DNA from: Oscillibacter sp. 1-3
GTDB taxonomy: Bacteria; Bacillota; Clostridia; Oscillospirales; Oscillospiraceae
Assembly: GCF_000403435.2 (NCBI RefSeq)
Contig: NZ_KE159710.1
Location: forward strand, 1-64,000
Direction of reading: 5' to 3'
DNA length: 64,000 nt
The position numbers and the translations under genes were made by a program. Each line of letters starts with the position of its first letter. The stretch's first letter is position 1. The notes under the pieces were generated by a model that had not been told where the DNA came from, did no database searches, and saw only the letters and a list, made by a program, of their open reading frames with translations. Positions 34,777-43,499 of this stretch are shown piece after piece.

Positions 34777-35289
34777 ATGCTGAATGAAAAAGTTGCCGCG
34801 CTGCTGAACGACCAGATCAACAAGGAGTTCTATTCTGCCTACCTCTATCTGGATTTTTCCAACTACTTTGAGGCCCGGGGGCTGGACGGCTTTGCCAACT
34901 GGTACAAGATCCAGGCCCAGGAGGAGCGGGATCACGCCATGCTGTTCTACCAGTACCTTCACAACAACAGCGCCAAGGTAACCCTGGACGCTATCGCCAA
35001 GCCGGACAAGGCGCTGGACAGCGACATGGCCGTATTGAAAGCCGGTCTGGAGCACGAGCTGTATGTCACCGGTCTCATCAACGACATCTATGCCGCGGCT
35101 TATGAGGTGAAGGATTTCCGCACCATGCAGTTCCTGGACTGGTTCGTAAAGGAGCAGGGCGAGGAGGAGGACAATGCCAACGACCTGATCTCCAAGATGG
35201 AGCTCTTCGGTTCCGATCCCAAGAGCCTGTATATGCTCAACAGCGAGCTGGCGGGCCGCGTGTACAGTGCGCCGTCCCTGAGTCTGTGA
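34777..35289 (+). CDS. Ferritin (non-heme)
   Basis: A 170-residue FtnA-like ferritin that oxidises and stores iron in a 24-mer shell. Ferroxidase ligands are visible: Glu in NKEFYSAYLY, the EERDHA pair and later Glu/Gln in EQGEEEDNA. The length is typical. It is monocistronic between a promoter and a strong terminator. Confidence 0.93.
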   Translation: MLNEKVAALLNDQINKEFYSAYLYLDFSNYFEARGLDGFANWYKIQAQEERDHAMLFYQYLHNNSAKVTLDAIAKPDKALDSDMAVLKAGLEHELYVTGLINDIYAAAYEVKDFRTMQFLDWFVKEQGEEEDNANDLISKMELFGSDPKSLYMLNSELAGRVYSAPSLSL

Positions 35290-35302
35290 AAAGCCTTACA
35301 TA

Positions 35303-35343
35303 AAAGGAATCCCCGGAGGCGTTCCTCCGGGGATTCCTTTTTT
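35303..35343. terminator. Bidirectional terminator
   Basis: Perfect 17-bp stem (35303-35319 with 35324-35340, CGTT loop) with A- and T-runs on either side, serving ferritin and the convergent thioesterase gene. Confidence 0.93.
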
Positions 35344-35348
35344 ATGGA

Positions 35349-35744
35349 TTATGGTTCCAGTTTTCCGTTGCACTTGTCCAAAAACCGCTGGCAGTTGATG
35401 ATGGCCCGGGTGTGGGTGCCGCCGCCCACAGGACCGCGTTCATCCCATGCGGAGACCTTGAAGTCCACCATCTTTCCGTTTTCCGACACGCCGGTGATTT
35501 CCGCCTCCGCCCAGACCTTCATGCCGATGGGGGTGGGGGCGTCGTGGTGTATGTCCAGGCGGGTGCCTACGCTGCCCTGACCCTCCTCCAAAAAGTTCTG
35601 GAGGGCCGTCAGAGCGGCGTTTTCCATCATGGCGGCCATGAAGGGTGTGCCGAATACCGCCAGGGCTCCGGAGCCCACGGCGGCGGCCGTCAGCTCTTGG
35701 GTGACGGTCTGTTCCAACTGACATTTCGTTCCGATCAAAATCAT
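35349..35744 (-). CDS. FlK-like hotdog thioesterase
   Basis: A 131-residue single-domain hotdog protein similar to fluoroacetyl-CoA thioesterase FlK. Residues equivalent to the FlK Thr-Glu-His set are present: Thr and Glu in FGTPFMAAMMENAA and His in RLDIHHDAPTPIG. Such genes are common in gut Clostridia, where the natural acyl-CoA is unknown. The start follows GGAGGTC. Confidence 0.82.
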   Translation of the reverse strand: MILIGTKCQLEQTVTQELTAAAVGSGALAVFGTPFMAAMMENAALTALQNFLEEGQGSVGTRLDIHHDAPTPIGMKVWAEAEITGVSENGKMVDFKVSAWDERGPVGGGTHTRAIINCQRFLDKCNGKLEP

Positions 35745-35933
35745 AAAAAGACCTCCAAATCAGTAGATTTTCGTTGCTGCCGTGTCATCTCATCAGTCTC
35801 TGCCCATCAGAGCGCGAAAAAGCTTTTTGGGCTGCTTTTTTCAAAGACCAGCGAAGCCGTGTCTGATAAATGACGGAATGCCCGGCGGAAAAAGATCCGC
35901 CGCTTGGGCGCTTTGACATTTTTCGAGCGCCGC

Positions 35934-37931
35934 CTAGATCCCAAGCTCTGTCCAGAGGTCGTTGTAGAGTGCGCGGATGCTGGCGGGCAGGACCAAATAG
36001 GCCTCGCAGCGGTCCAGGACTTCCTGCGGAGCTGCCATGATCTCGTAAATCTCCGGGTCCAGCGGTTCGCCGTACAGTTCCTCATAATAGGCCGGGTACT
36101 GCTCCAGAGCCTCCTGATTGGGGGAGGCGTACCAGAGATAGTCCATGTTTTTGAGGTTTGCCTCCGTGGAGGCGATGAAGTTGATCCAGGCCATGGCCTC
36201 GTCAAAGTGGGGGGCGCCTTTCAGGACGCACATGGCGTCCATGAACCAGTTGGAGCCCTCCTCCGGTACAACAAAGGCCAGATCCTCGTTGTTCTCCAGC
36301 ATGGTGAGGTAGTCTCCGGCGTAGTAGGCGCCGATGGCGGCGTTGCCGCCCTCCAGCTTCTGGAAAATCTCATCCATGACGAAGGATTGGTACACCCCGC
36401 GGCTTTTGGCGTCCTTGAGCAGTTCAAAGGCCTCCCGCAGCTGGATGGGGTCAGTGGTGTTCAGCGAATAGCCCAGATAGCTCAGGGCAGTGGCCATGGC
36501 GTCCCGGGAGTTGCGGAACATCAGCACGTTTCCGGCGTACTGGTCGTCAAACAGCGCGCTCCAGCTGGTAATGGGCTCACCGATCATTGTGGTGTTGTAG
36601 ATAATACCCACGGTGCCCCAGGCGTAGGGGACGGTGTATCTGTTCTCCGGGTCATAGGGCAGGTTTTTGAACCGGCTGTCCACCAGAGAGAAATTGGGGA
36701 TGCTTCCGTAGTCCAGCTCCTCCAGCATGTCCTCCTCGATCAGCTGAGAGATCATATAGTCGGAGGGGACGATGACGTCATAGTCCCCGGCGCCGCTTTT
36801 CAGCAGGGAATAGAGAGCCTCGTTGCTCTCCGCGGTCTGGTAGTTCACCAGGATGCCGGTCTCCGCCTCAAACTGGGTGATCAGATCCTCGTCAATATAC
36901 TCGCCCCAGCTGCACACGTTTACCACCGGCTGTGCGTTGGTGGCGCTGGTGAGAAGGATCACTGTGACCAGAAAGGCGGCCGTCAGCACTCCCGCCGCGC
37001 CCCGGCGGAACCATCTTCCCCTGGGGGAGTCCAGGAACCGGGTCAGGCGCTGGAGAACCGGCTTGGGCCGGCGCTCCTGCTGTCCGGTGCGCTCCATGTG
37101 GGCCTCCCGGAGATTGACAATGACCAGCAGCAGCAGTACGGTCACAAAGAGCAGGGTGGAGATGGCGTTGATCTCCGGCGTCACCCGTTTTTTCGTCATG
37201 CCGTAAATGGTCATGGCCAGGGTGGAGCTGGAGGACCCGGCGGTAAAGTAGCTGATAATGAAGTCGTCCACGCTCATGGTGAAGGCCGTCAGGGCCCCGG
37301 AGGCGATGCCGGGCTTGATCTCCGGCAGAATCACCTTCCAAAAGGCCTGCATCCAGGTGCAGCCCAGGTCCTGGGCTGCGTCCACCAGATTTTTATCCAT
37401 CTGCCGCAGTTTGGGGCCTACGGACAGGATCACATAGGGGATGTTGAAGGTGACATGGGCGATCAGCAGGGTGCCGAAGCCCAGCGTCAGCCTTGCGGGC
37501 AGGGTGACCATGTGCTGGACGCCGTTGAACCAGACGGCAAAGTCGCTCCAGAAGGCGAAAAAGGCCACAAAGAACAGGCACATGGCGACGCCGGTGACAA
37601 TGTCAGCGTTCATCATGGGAATGCTGTTCACCGTGTTCAGCACGGCCCGGGGTCTGCGGCGGAGACTGTAAAAGCCGATGGCGGCAAAGGTTCCGGCGAA
37701 GGTGGCGATGGCCGTGGCCAGCAGGGAGACCAGCAGCGTGGTGTACACGCTGCGCATGATGAGGCGGTTGTGGAACAGGGACTTGTACCAGTCCAGGGAA
37801 AAGCCGGTCCAGACGGTGTTGCTGTTGCCCTTGTTGAAGGAGAAGACGATCAGCAGCAGAATCGGCGCATAGAGGAAGAGGAACACCAGCGCCGTAAAGA
37901 CGCGGCTCATAGCGGAATAACGGCGTTTCAC
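35934..37931 (-). CDS. potC-potD: Fused spermidine/putrescine ABC permease (PotC) and binding protein (PotD)
   Basis: A 665-residue fusion. Residues 1-~275 are a PotC permease with six membrane segments and the EAA-type loop (NLVDAAQDLGCTWMQAFWKV). A further membrane segment at about 310-335 leads to a PotD-like substrate-binding domain (from about 337, NVCSWGEYIDEDLI) that would lie outside the cell, tethered to the permease. It overlaps potB by four bases and completes the potA-potB-potCD importer. Minus-strand GC-rich hairpins follow the stop codon at about 35880-35935, without a T-run. Confidence 0.93.
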   Translation of the reverse strand: MKRRYSAMSRVFTALVFLFLYAPILLLIVFSFNKGNSNTVWTGFSLDWYKSLFHNRLIMRSVYTTLLVSLLATAIATFAGTFAAIGFYSLRRRPRAVLNTVNSIPMMNADIVTGVAMCLFFVAFFAFWSDFAVWFNGVQHMVTLPARLTLGFGTLLIAHVTFNIPYVILSVGPKLRQMDKNLVDAAQDLGCTWMQAFWKVILPEIKPGIASGALTAFTMSVDDFIISYFTAGSSSSTLAMTIYGMTKKRVTPEINAISTLLFVTVLLLLVIVNLREAHMERTGQQERRPKPVLQRLTRFLDSPRGRWFRRGAAGVLTAAFLVTVILLTSATNAQPVVNVCSWGEYIDEDLITQFEAETGILVNYQTAESNEALYSLLKSGAGDYDVIVPSDYMISQLIEEDMLEELDYGSIPNFSLVDSRFKNLPYDPENRYTVPYAWGTVGIIYNTTMIGEPITSWSALFDDQYAGNVLMFRNSRDAMATALSYLGYSLNTTDPIQLREAFELLKDAKSRGVYQSFVMDEIFQKLEGGNAAIGAYYAGDYLTMLENNEDLAFVVPEEGSNWFMDAMCVLKGAPHFDEAMAWINFIASTEANLKNMDYLWYASPNQEALEQYPAYYEELYGEPLDPEIYEIMAAPQEVLDRCEAYLVLPASIRALYNDLWTELGI

Positions 37932-38782
37932 AGCATCACCGCCTGTTCCTCGCCCTCGCCGAAGCGGTTCATGACCACCATGCAGACGACAACGATAACC
38001 ATCATCACCAGGGATATGGCGGCTCCCAGCTGGGGATTATAGGCCCCGCCCAGGAACTGCTGCTCGATCAGGTCTCCCAGAATCATTTCTGTGCCGCCGC
38101 CCAGCATTTTGCTGATGGCAAAGGTGGAGACCGAGGGGACAAAGACCATGGTAATGCCGGAGAGCACCCCCGGCAGGCTCAGGGGCAGGATAACCCGCCG
38201 GAAAACATTGAGGCCGTTGGCCCCCAGATCCCGGGCGGCCTCGATGAGAGAGCCGTCCAGCTTGACGATGACGGAGTAGATGGGCAGGATCATAAAGGGC
38301 AGATAGTTGTACACCATGCCCAGCACCACCGCCCCCTGGGTATTCATCATGGGGAAGTACTCCAGGTTTGCCCCGGACAGGCTGTTGTACAGGTCGATGA
38401 GACCAATCCTCTGAAAGAGCTGGTTCAGCAGGCCGTTGTTCTCCAAAATGGACATCCAGGAGTAGGTACGCAGCAGGAAGTTGATCCACATGGGCAGCAT
38501 AATAAGCACCATGGCGGCCCGCTGGAACCGGGGCCCTTCTTTGCTCATCATGTAGGATACGGGATAGCCGATCATCAGGCAGATGACTGTGGCCACCAGG
38601 GCCAGCTTAAAGGAGCGGAGGAACACCACCCCGTACAGTCCCATCCGGGAGAAATTATCCAGGGTAAAGCCGCCCTCTGCGGCGGTGAAGGCGTAGACCA
38701 CGACCATGACAATGGGCGCCACTACAAAGAGGGCCATCCAAACCACATAGGGAACGGCCAGCCGGGAGAGCTTATTCTTCAT
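37928..38782 (-). CDS. potB: Spermidine/putrescine ABC transporter permease PotB
   Basis: A 284-residue permease with six membrane segments and the EAA loop ([20 protein letters not shown]) that contacts PotA. The ATG at 38782 is preceded by a GAGGAGGAG-rich site within the end of potA, overlapping it by 11 bases; a longer frame upstream reads the potA tail. It forms a heterodimer with the PotC part of the fusion. Confidence 0.94.
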   Translation of the reverse strand: MKNKLSRLAVPYVVWMALFVVAPIVMVVVYAFTAAEGGFTLDNFSRMGLYGVVFLRSFKLALVATVICLMIGYPVSYMMSKEGPRFQRAAMVLIMLPMWINFLLRTYSWMSILENNGLLNQLFQRIGLIDLYNSLSGANLEYFPMMNTQGAVVLGMVYNYLPFMILPIYSVIVKLDGSLIEAARDLGANGLNVFRRVILPLSLPGVLSGITMVFVPSVSTFAISKMLGGGTEMILGDLIEQQFLGGAYNPQLGAAISLVMMVIVVVCMVVMNRFGEGEEQAVML

Positions 38783-39950
38783 CCCCGCTCTCCTCCTCAT
38801 CCAGCGCAAGGCTGGCGTCGTCCAACTCGTCGTACTCATCGGAGAAGGAGGAGTAGTCGCCGAACATGCCGGAGTACTGGCTCTTTTTCATGACGTGAAT
38901 GCCGTCAGGGTCGATTTTGATGCCGATACGGGCGCCCTCGGGGCTGTGGTCCGTGGTCTGGATCAGCCACTTGAAGCCCTTAAAGTCCACGATGATGTCG
39001 TACTGCATCCCCTTGAAGGTGACGCTGGTGACGGTGCCTGTCAGCTGGCCCTGCTCCACGGGAACAATGTCGATGTCCTCGGGCCGGATGACCACGTCCA
39101 CCGGTTCGCCGGGTCCAAAGCCGCCGTCCAGGCAGGGGAACTGGCGGCCGTACATCTGGACCAGCTGATCCCGGACCATAACGCCGTCTATGATGTTGGA
39201 CTCACCGATGAAATCTGCCACAAAGGCGTTTTTCGGCTCGTTGTAGATGTCCTCCGGTGTGCCGATCTGCTGGATGGAGCCCTTGTCCATGACCACGATG
39301 GTGTCCGACATGGTCAGGGCCTCCTCCTGATCGTGGGTGACATATATAAACGTGATGCCCACCTGCTGCTGGATGCGCTTGAGCTCGATCTGCATATCCT
39401 TGCGCAGCTTCAGGTCCAGCGCGCCCAGGGGCTCGTCCAGAAGCAGAACCTTGGGCTTGTTCACCAGCGCCCGGGCAATGGCCACCCGCTGCTGCTGGCC
39501 GCCGGAGAGGGCGTCGGGCCTGCGGTTTTCAAAGCCCTTGAGGCTGATAATCTCCAGCATCTCCAAAACCCGCTCCCGGATTTCCTCCTCGGGGATCTTC
39601 ACCTTTTTCCTGGGATCGGAGGGGGCCGGGCGGCGCTGCATCCGAAGGCCGAAGGCGATGTTCTCGAACACGTTCAGGTGCGGGAACAGCGCGTATTTCT
39701 GGAACACGGTGTTGATCTGCCGCTGGTGGGGCGGAACGTCATTAATCCTCACACCGTCAAAGAGGACGTCTCCCGACGTAGGTGTCGTGAAGCCGCCAAT
39801 CATCCGCAGCGTGGTGGTTTTGCCGCACCCGCTGGGTCCAAGCAGTGTGAGGAATTCTTTGTCATTGATGTAAAGATTGATGTTGTTTAATACAAGTTCG
39901 TCGTCAAACGCCATGCAGATGTTCCGCAGGCGAATCAACTCTTTGGACAT
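38772..39950 (-). CDS. potA: Spermidine/putrescine ABC transporter ATPase PotA
   Basis: A 392-residue ABC ATPase. Walker A GPSGCGKT (about 38-45), signature LSGGQQQR, Walker B VLLLDEP, the switch His in THDQEEAL, and a C-terminal TOBE regulatory domain ([12 protein letters not shown]). The C-terminus has an unusually acidic tail ([19 protein letters not shown]). The start follows GGGGGAGGAT. A GC-rich leader lies upstream. Confidence 0.95.
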   Translation of the reverse strand: MSKELIRLRNICMAFDDELVLNNINLYINDKEFLTLLGPSGCGKTTTLRMIGGFTTPTSGDVLFDGVRINDVPPHQRQINTVFQKYALFPHLNVFENIAFGLRMQRRPAPSDPRKKVKIPEEEIRERVLEMLEIISLKGFENRRPDALSGGQQQRVAIARALVNKPKVLLLDEPLGALDLKLRKDMQIELKRIQQQVGITFIYVTHDQEEALTMSDTIVVMDKGSIQQIGTPEDIYNEPKNAFVADFIGESNIIDGVMVRDQLVQMYGRQFPCLDGGFGPGEPVDVVIRPEDIDIVPVEQGQLTGTVTSVTFKGMQYDIIVDFKGFKWLIQTTDHSPEGARIGIKIDPDGIHVMKKSQYSGMFGDYSSFSDEYDELDDASLALDEEESGDEE

Positions 39951-40131
39951 GTATCCTCCCCCATTTCAATAGTAATTTTTATAACAGCGCCGCTGAAAAT
40001 GCCTTCCGCGGCGGTGTTCAAGAATCATACGCCTCTTTTCTCTGTTGAGGGGGAACCTTTCTCGTCGAAATTCAGCAATATCTGCATGATAACGGAAGCG
40101 GCCTGAAAAGTCAAGGGAATTATTGCATGGG

Positions 40132-40156
40132 AACTATTGATTTTTTTTCAGTAGTT
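40132..40156. promoter_or_regulatory. Operator-like dyad 1 (upstream of -35)
   Basis: AACTATTG (40132-40139) and CAGTAGTT (40149-40156) are inverted copies with one mismatch. The right half-site is repeated in dyad 2. It ends three bases before the -35 box. Confidence 0.55.
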
Positions 40157-40159
40157 CTA

Positions 40160-40188
40160 TTGACTTCCGCGGGGAGAGGATGTATACT
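40160..40188 (+). promoter_or_regulatory. Sigma-A promoter of the HAAS-PadR operon
   Basis: TTGACT (40160-40165), 17-base spacer, TATACT (40183-40188). It is flanked on both sides by related dyads. Confidence 0.85.
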
Positions 40189-40199
40189 CATGACAACAC

Positions 40200-40220
40200 C
40201 TACTGTGTTTTTTACAGTAG
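40200..40220. promoter_or_regulatory. Operator-like dyad 2 (over the start of transcription)
   Basis: CTACTGT (40200-40206) and ACAGTAG (40214-40220), a perfect 7-bp dyad just after the -10. It shares the half-site CAGTAGTT with dyad 1, 66 bases apart centre to centre. A likely binding site of the PadR protein encoded in the same operon. Confidence 0.6.
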
Positions 40221-40237
40221 TTTTGAAAGGAGCGGCT

Positions 40238-41065
40238 ATGATGGAGCGGGATTATCTCTCCAGGATGTCCCGGGCGGCCCGTTGGTGTCTGCCGCCGGCA
40301 GAGGCGGCGGAGGTGCTGGAGGACTATCGGGAAATTGCGGAGGGCAGGAGCGAGGAGGCGTTGCGGCGGGACCTAGGCAGCCCCTGGGAGGCCGCGCGGC
40401 AGCTGGCCCAGACGAGGGCTTACCGGCGGTGGGTGGCTGTGTTTGCCGTGCTGGCGGCCTGTGTGCTGCTTCCGGCGGTGCTGCCGGTGCTGAGTGTGCT
40501 GTCAGGTATGGCAATCTTTCGGTTTCAGGCGTATGGCGTAGATTGGCTGTGGTGGTTCCCTGGCCTCTGCGACACAATCGCACCCTTTCGCAGTGGATTC
40601 TTTGTGACGGGCACGGCGCTGGCCCTAGTCTGGTTCCGGCGCGGGAGCGGAGAGGGAAGGAGACGGACCCTGCCCAAAGGGGCCGTGCTGCTTCTGGTCT
40701 TTTTGCTGATCGGGATAGCATTTCAATGGCTGGTCGCCTGGATTATTTTAGCTGAGCCGGCGGAGATTTTGGAGGCAATGACCTACCAAATCGCGGACGC
40801 TATGCGGCTGACAATGACGTTGGATATGTTTGTCATGGGGGCCATTGGAATGTTTGCCCTGGTGCAAGCCCGGATGACGGACCGCCGCTGGCGGGCGGTG
40901 TACATTTTGGCGTTGGCCGGGTGCATTCTTGGGCTGTCGATCTATGCACTGTGGAGCAGCATGGACGTATCGTTTGGCTCTGCCGGATGGCAGGCGCGCA
41001 TTCTGCTGCAGTACGTCGCCATCACCGCTCTGGGCCTCGTTGGAACGGGGGTTTCCCTATGCTGA
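40238..41065 (+). CDS. HAAS-domain (DUF1700-like) membrane protein
   Basis: A 275-residue protein. The first ~60 residues (YLSRMSRAARWCLPPAEAAE ... ALRRDLGSPWEAARQLA) match the HAAS/DUF1700 helical domain that is regularly encoded beside PadR regulators. Six or more membrane segments follow. AAAGGAG at 40226-40232 sets the start at 40238 or the adjacent ATG at 40241. It overlaps the padR-like gene by seven bases. The function of such pairs is poorly known; they are thought to form small envelope-linked regulatory units. Confidence 0.75.
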   Translation: MMERDYLSRMSRAARWCLPPAEAAEVLEDYREIAEGRSEEALRRDLGSPWEAARQLAQTRAYRRWVAVFAVLAACVLLPAVLPVLSVLSGMAIFRFQAYGVDWLWWFPGLCDTIAPFRSGFFVTGTALALVWFRRGSGEGRRRTLPKGAVLLLVFLLIGIAFQWLVAWIILAEPAEILEAMTYQIADAMRLTMTLDMFVMGAIGMFALVQARMTDRRWRAVYILALAGCILGLSIYALWSSMDVSFGSAGWQARILLQYVAITALGLVGTGVSLC

Positions 41066-41361
41066 AACGCGACCTTTTGGAGCTGTGCCTTCTTCACCTG
41101 ATGGCCCAGGGGGACCAGTACGGCTATGAGCTTCTGCGCCGCCTCCATGATGTTTTCCCAGATGTGCAGGAGAGCGCCCTCTACGCCATCCTCCGCCAGC
41201 TCTGCCGGGAGGGGGCCACGGAGCGCTACCAGGGGGAGATTTCCGGCGGTCCGGTTCGGAAATACTACCGTCTCACCGAGGCGGGACAGGACCGCTATGC
41301 CGCCCTGCTGACGGTCTGGCGGGATATGCGGGACGCCCTGTCCGTCCTGGGGATACAATGA
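41059..41361 (+). CDS. PadR family transcriptional regulator
   Basis: A 100-residue winged-helix protein of the short PadR type: LLELCLLHLMAQGDQYGYEL, ESALYAILRQLCREG (recognition helix), KYYRLTEAG and a C-terminal dimerising helix. It lies at the end of the HAAS operon and probably represses it through the dyads around the promoter. Confidence 0.9.
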   Translation: MLKRDLLELCLLHLMAQGDQYGYELLRRLHDVFPDVQESALYAILRQLCREGATERYQGEISGGPVRKYYRLTEAGQDRYAALLTVWRDMRDALSVLGIQ

Positions 41362-41363
41362 GA

Positions 41364-41400
41364 GACGGAAGGGCCCGTCCATACGGACGGACCCTTCGTC
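41364..41400. terminator. Convergent hairpin
   Basis: A 13-bp stem with one mismatch (41368-41380 with 41385-41397), extended by GAC/GTC, between the padR-like gene and the convergent pseudouridine synthase gene. There is no T-run, so termination strength is uncertain. Confidence 0.5.
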
Positions 41401-42361
41401 AGCGGTCCGAAAAATACTTTTTCACAAAAGGCACGTCGGGAACCGTGAACTCTCTGCCCCGCAGGTAGTTCAAAATTCCGGCGTCCGTGGGAAGGGGAAA
41501 GGCCAGCTTGTAGGAGTACAGCGCCTGACGGGTCTCATGATAGCGCCGGTTTACGTCGCTGGAGCCATATTTGCCGTCTCCCAGCAGGGGACAGCCGATC
41601 TCCGCCATGGAGACCCGGATCTGGTGAGTGCGCCCGGTGAGGAGGCGGCATTCCACCAGGGACAGCTCCCCGCGGCTCTCCAGGGTCTCATACAGCGTCA
41701 CGGCGCTGCGGCCTCCGGGGACTGGGCGGCGGTAGAAGGAGACCTGCTTTTTTGTCTCGTCTTTTAATAAAAACCCCTCGATCTTTCCGGCGGCTGGTCT
41801 GGGACGGCCCACGGTGACGCAGAGGTAGGACTTCTCCAGCTCATGGTCCCGGATCTTCGCGTTGACGATTCGCAGAGTCTCCGCGTTTTTGGCGGCGATG
41901 ACAATGCCGCCGGTGTTGCGGTCAATGCGGTTGCAGAGGGCCGGGGCGAAGGCGTTCTCCCACCGGGGGTTCCACTCCTTTTTTTGGTAGAGGTAGGCCT
42001 GGATGTGGTTGATGAGGGTGTTGACCTTCTCTGTCTCGTCGGCGTGAACCACCAGGCCGGGGCGCTTGTCTGCCAGAAGCAGATTTTCGTCCTCGTAGAC
42101 GATGTCCAGCCTCGGCTGAAACAGGGTGAGGAAGAGATTTTCCTCGTTGGGCTTGTCAAAGAACTCGTCATTGATATATAATTGTAAAACATCGCCGGGA
42201 CACAGCCGCACGTCCCGCTTGGCCCCCCTGCCGTTGACCTTGATCCGTTTGAGGCGGATGTACTTTTGCAGCAGGGCAGGGGGAAGCAGGGGCAGGTTCT
42301 TGGACACGAAGCGGTCCAGCCGTTGTCCGGCGTCGTTTTTTCCTATGGTGAATTCCCGCAT
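41399..42361 (-). CDS. RluA family pseudouridine synthase
   Basis: A 320-residue protein with an N-terminal S4 RNA-binding domain (RLDRFVSKNLP ... IKVNG) and a pseudouridine synthase domain. The catalytic Asp is in NRIDRNTGG, where most RluA proteins have HRLDRxTSG; the change is found in a clostridial subgroup as far as I recall, but I cannot verify it. GRTHQIRV is intact. The ATG at 42361 follows GGGAGGT; a longer upstream frame runs antisense through the neighbouring gene and is not credible. Confidence 0.9.
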   Translation of the reverse strand: MREFTIGKNDAGQRLDRFVSKNLPLLPPALLQKYIRLKRIKVNGRGAKRDVRLCPGDVLQLYINDEFFDKPNEENLFLTLFQPRLDIVYEDENLLLADKRPGLVVHADETEKVNTLINHIQAYLYQKKEWNPRWENAFAPALCNRIDRNTGGIVIAAKNAETLRIVNAKIRDHELEKSYLCVTVGRPRPAAGKIEGFLLKDETKKQVSFYRRPVPGGRSAVTLYETLESRGELSLVECRLLTGRTHQIRVSMAEIGCPLLGDGKYGSSDVNRRYHETRQALYSYKLAFPLPTDAGILNYLRGREFTVPDVPFVKKYFSDR

Positions 42362-42462
42362 AAAGACCTCCCGGAATGTGGAATTGTCTTTATCATACCT
42401 GTTCTTCCAGGAGTTGTAAAGCCTGGGAAGGCAGGAATTTAGAAAACCTGGAGGTAGAGAGC

Positions 42463-42918
42463 ATGGATATGGAGATGCTTTGCCGGGCCGTTCAGGAGAC
42501 GAAGCCCTGGATCGACGATTTTCGGAAGCGGACCTATGAGAAGGCATTCCGGGCCTATACGGACCGGTTTGGCCCCAGCTATCTGGAGGCTGTCGGAGAG
42601 GCGGGGGAGGAGGGGCTCCAGCGCCTTGCCGGCGAAATTCTGGACGGCATTGAGGCGGGTTGGAAGCGCCAGCGTCCCTGGAACCGGGCGGCGGTCCGGG
42701 TGATGGAAAAGCAGATGGCGGTGGACTATCTCTCTCCCATGCTGCTGGAGCTGCCGGAGCCCATGTGCCAGACCCTCTGCGAAATGCTGCGGGACGGCTG
42801 GACCGCCCGCTGGCCCAAGGACACATACGGCGCAGCCACTTATCAGGAGCTGAAGCGGGGATTCCGGGACACCATCATGGGTATTGAACTGGGAAGAAGG
42901 CGCAGGGACGAGGAGTGA
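42463..42918 (+). CDS. Conserved-looking soluble protein of unknown function
   Basis: A 151-residue, mostly helical, soluble protein (METLCRAV-like start, GPSYLEAVGEAGEEGLQRLA, RVMEKQMAVDYLSPMLLELP). No family recognised. GGAGGT at 42450-42455 sets the start. The end overlaps the next gene region closely, so the two are probably co-transcribed. Confidence 0.7.
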   Translation: MDMEMLCRAVQETKPWIDDFRKRTYEKAFRAYTDRFGPSYLEAVGEAGEEGLQRLAGEILDGIEAGWKRQRPWNRAAVRVMEKQMAVDYLSPMLLELPEPMCQTLCEMLRDGWTARWPKDTYGAATYQELKRGFRDTIMGIELGRRRRDEE

Positions 42919-42923
42919 GGCAC

Positions 42924-43418
42924 ATGGAGGTCCGGTACTTGAACGCGGCCGACGACCGTCTGGCCGTCAGCGGGATCTACGAGGCCAGCTGGAAGTACGC
43001 CTACCGGGATATTCTGCCCAGGGATTATCTGGAGAGTATCCCGGCGGGGAGGTGGGCCGCCCATCTGGACAGCGAGGGGATGACCACGCTGGTCATGTTG
43101 GAGAATGGGCGGTACGTCGGCACCTCCAGCTGCTGCGCCTCCCGTTTTCCGGAGTTTGACGGCTGGGGAGAGATCGTGTCCGTCTATCTCCTGCCGGAGT
43201 TTATGGGACAGGGCCGCGGAAAACGCCTGCTGGAGGCGGCGGTCTCGGCGCTTGTGTCCGGAGGATACCGGGACATCTTTCTGTGGGTACTGTGGAAAAA
43301 CCGGCAGGCCAGGGCCTTCTATGAGAAGGCTGGCTTTCAGTTCTGCGGGGCACATCGGGAGGATGTGATCGGCGGAAAAACGGTGCGGGAGCTGGCCTAT
43401 TGCCGCCATATTCCATAA
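42924..43418 (+). CDS. GNAT family N-acetyltransferase
   Basis: A 164-residue acetyltransferase: acetyl-CoA loop in LLPEFMGQGRGKRLLEAA, then WVLWKNRQARAFYEKAGF typical of RimI-like members. The ATG at 42924 has GAGGAG at better distance than the GTG at 42915. The substrate is unknown. Confidence 0.88.
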   Translation: MEVRYLNAADDRLAVSGIYEASWKYAYRDILPRDYLESIPAGRWAAHLDSEGMTTLVMLENGRYVGTSSCCASRFPEFDGWGEIVSVYLLPEFMGQGRGKRLLEAAVSALVSGGYRDIFLWVLWKNRQARAFYEKAGFQFCGAHREDVIGGKTVRELAYCRHIP

Positions 43419-43432
43419 ATTGGTCTAATGGC

Positions 43433-43461
43433 TTGTATTTTGCGCGGATGTTTGGTATAAT
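43433..43461 (+). promoter_or_regulatory. Sigma-A promoter of the M50-scpAB operon
   Basis: TTGTAT (43433-43438), 17-base spacer, TATAAT (43456-43461) with extended TGG. Confidence 0.85.
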
Positions 43462-43499
43462 GCTTCTATATTTTGGGTTTTGACGACTGGAGAGGCCTC

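Noticed and set aside
35904..38042. 712-codon plus-strand frame opposite the polyamine permease genes
   Set aside because: Antisense to potB and potCD, which carry clear family motifs; composition is low-complexity (HHGG/QQ-rich).
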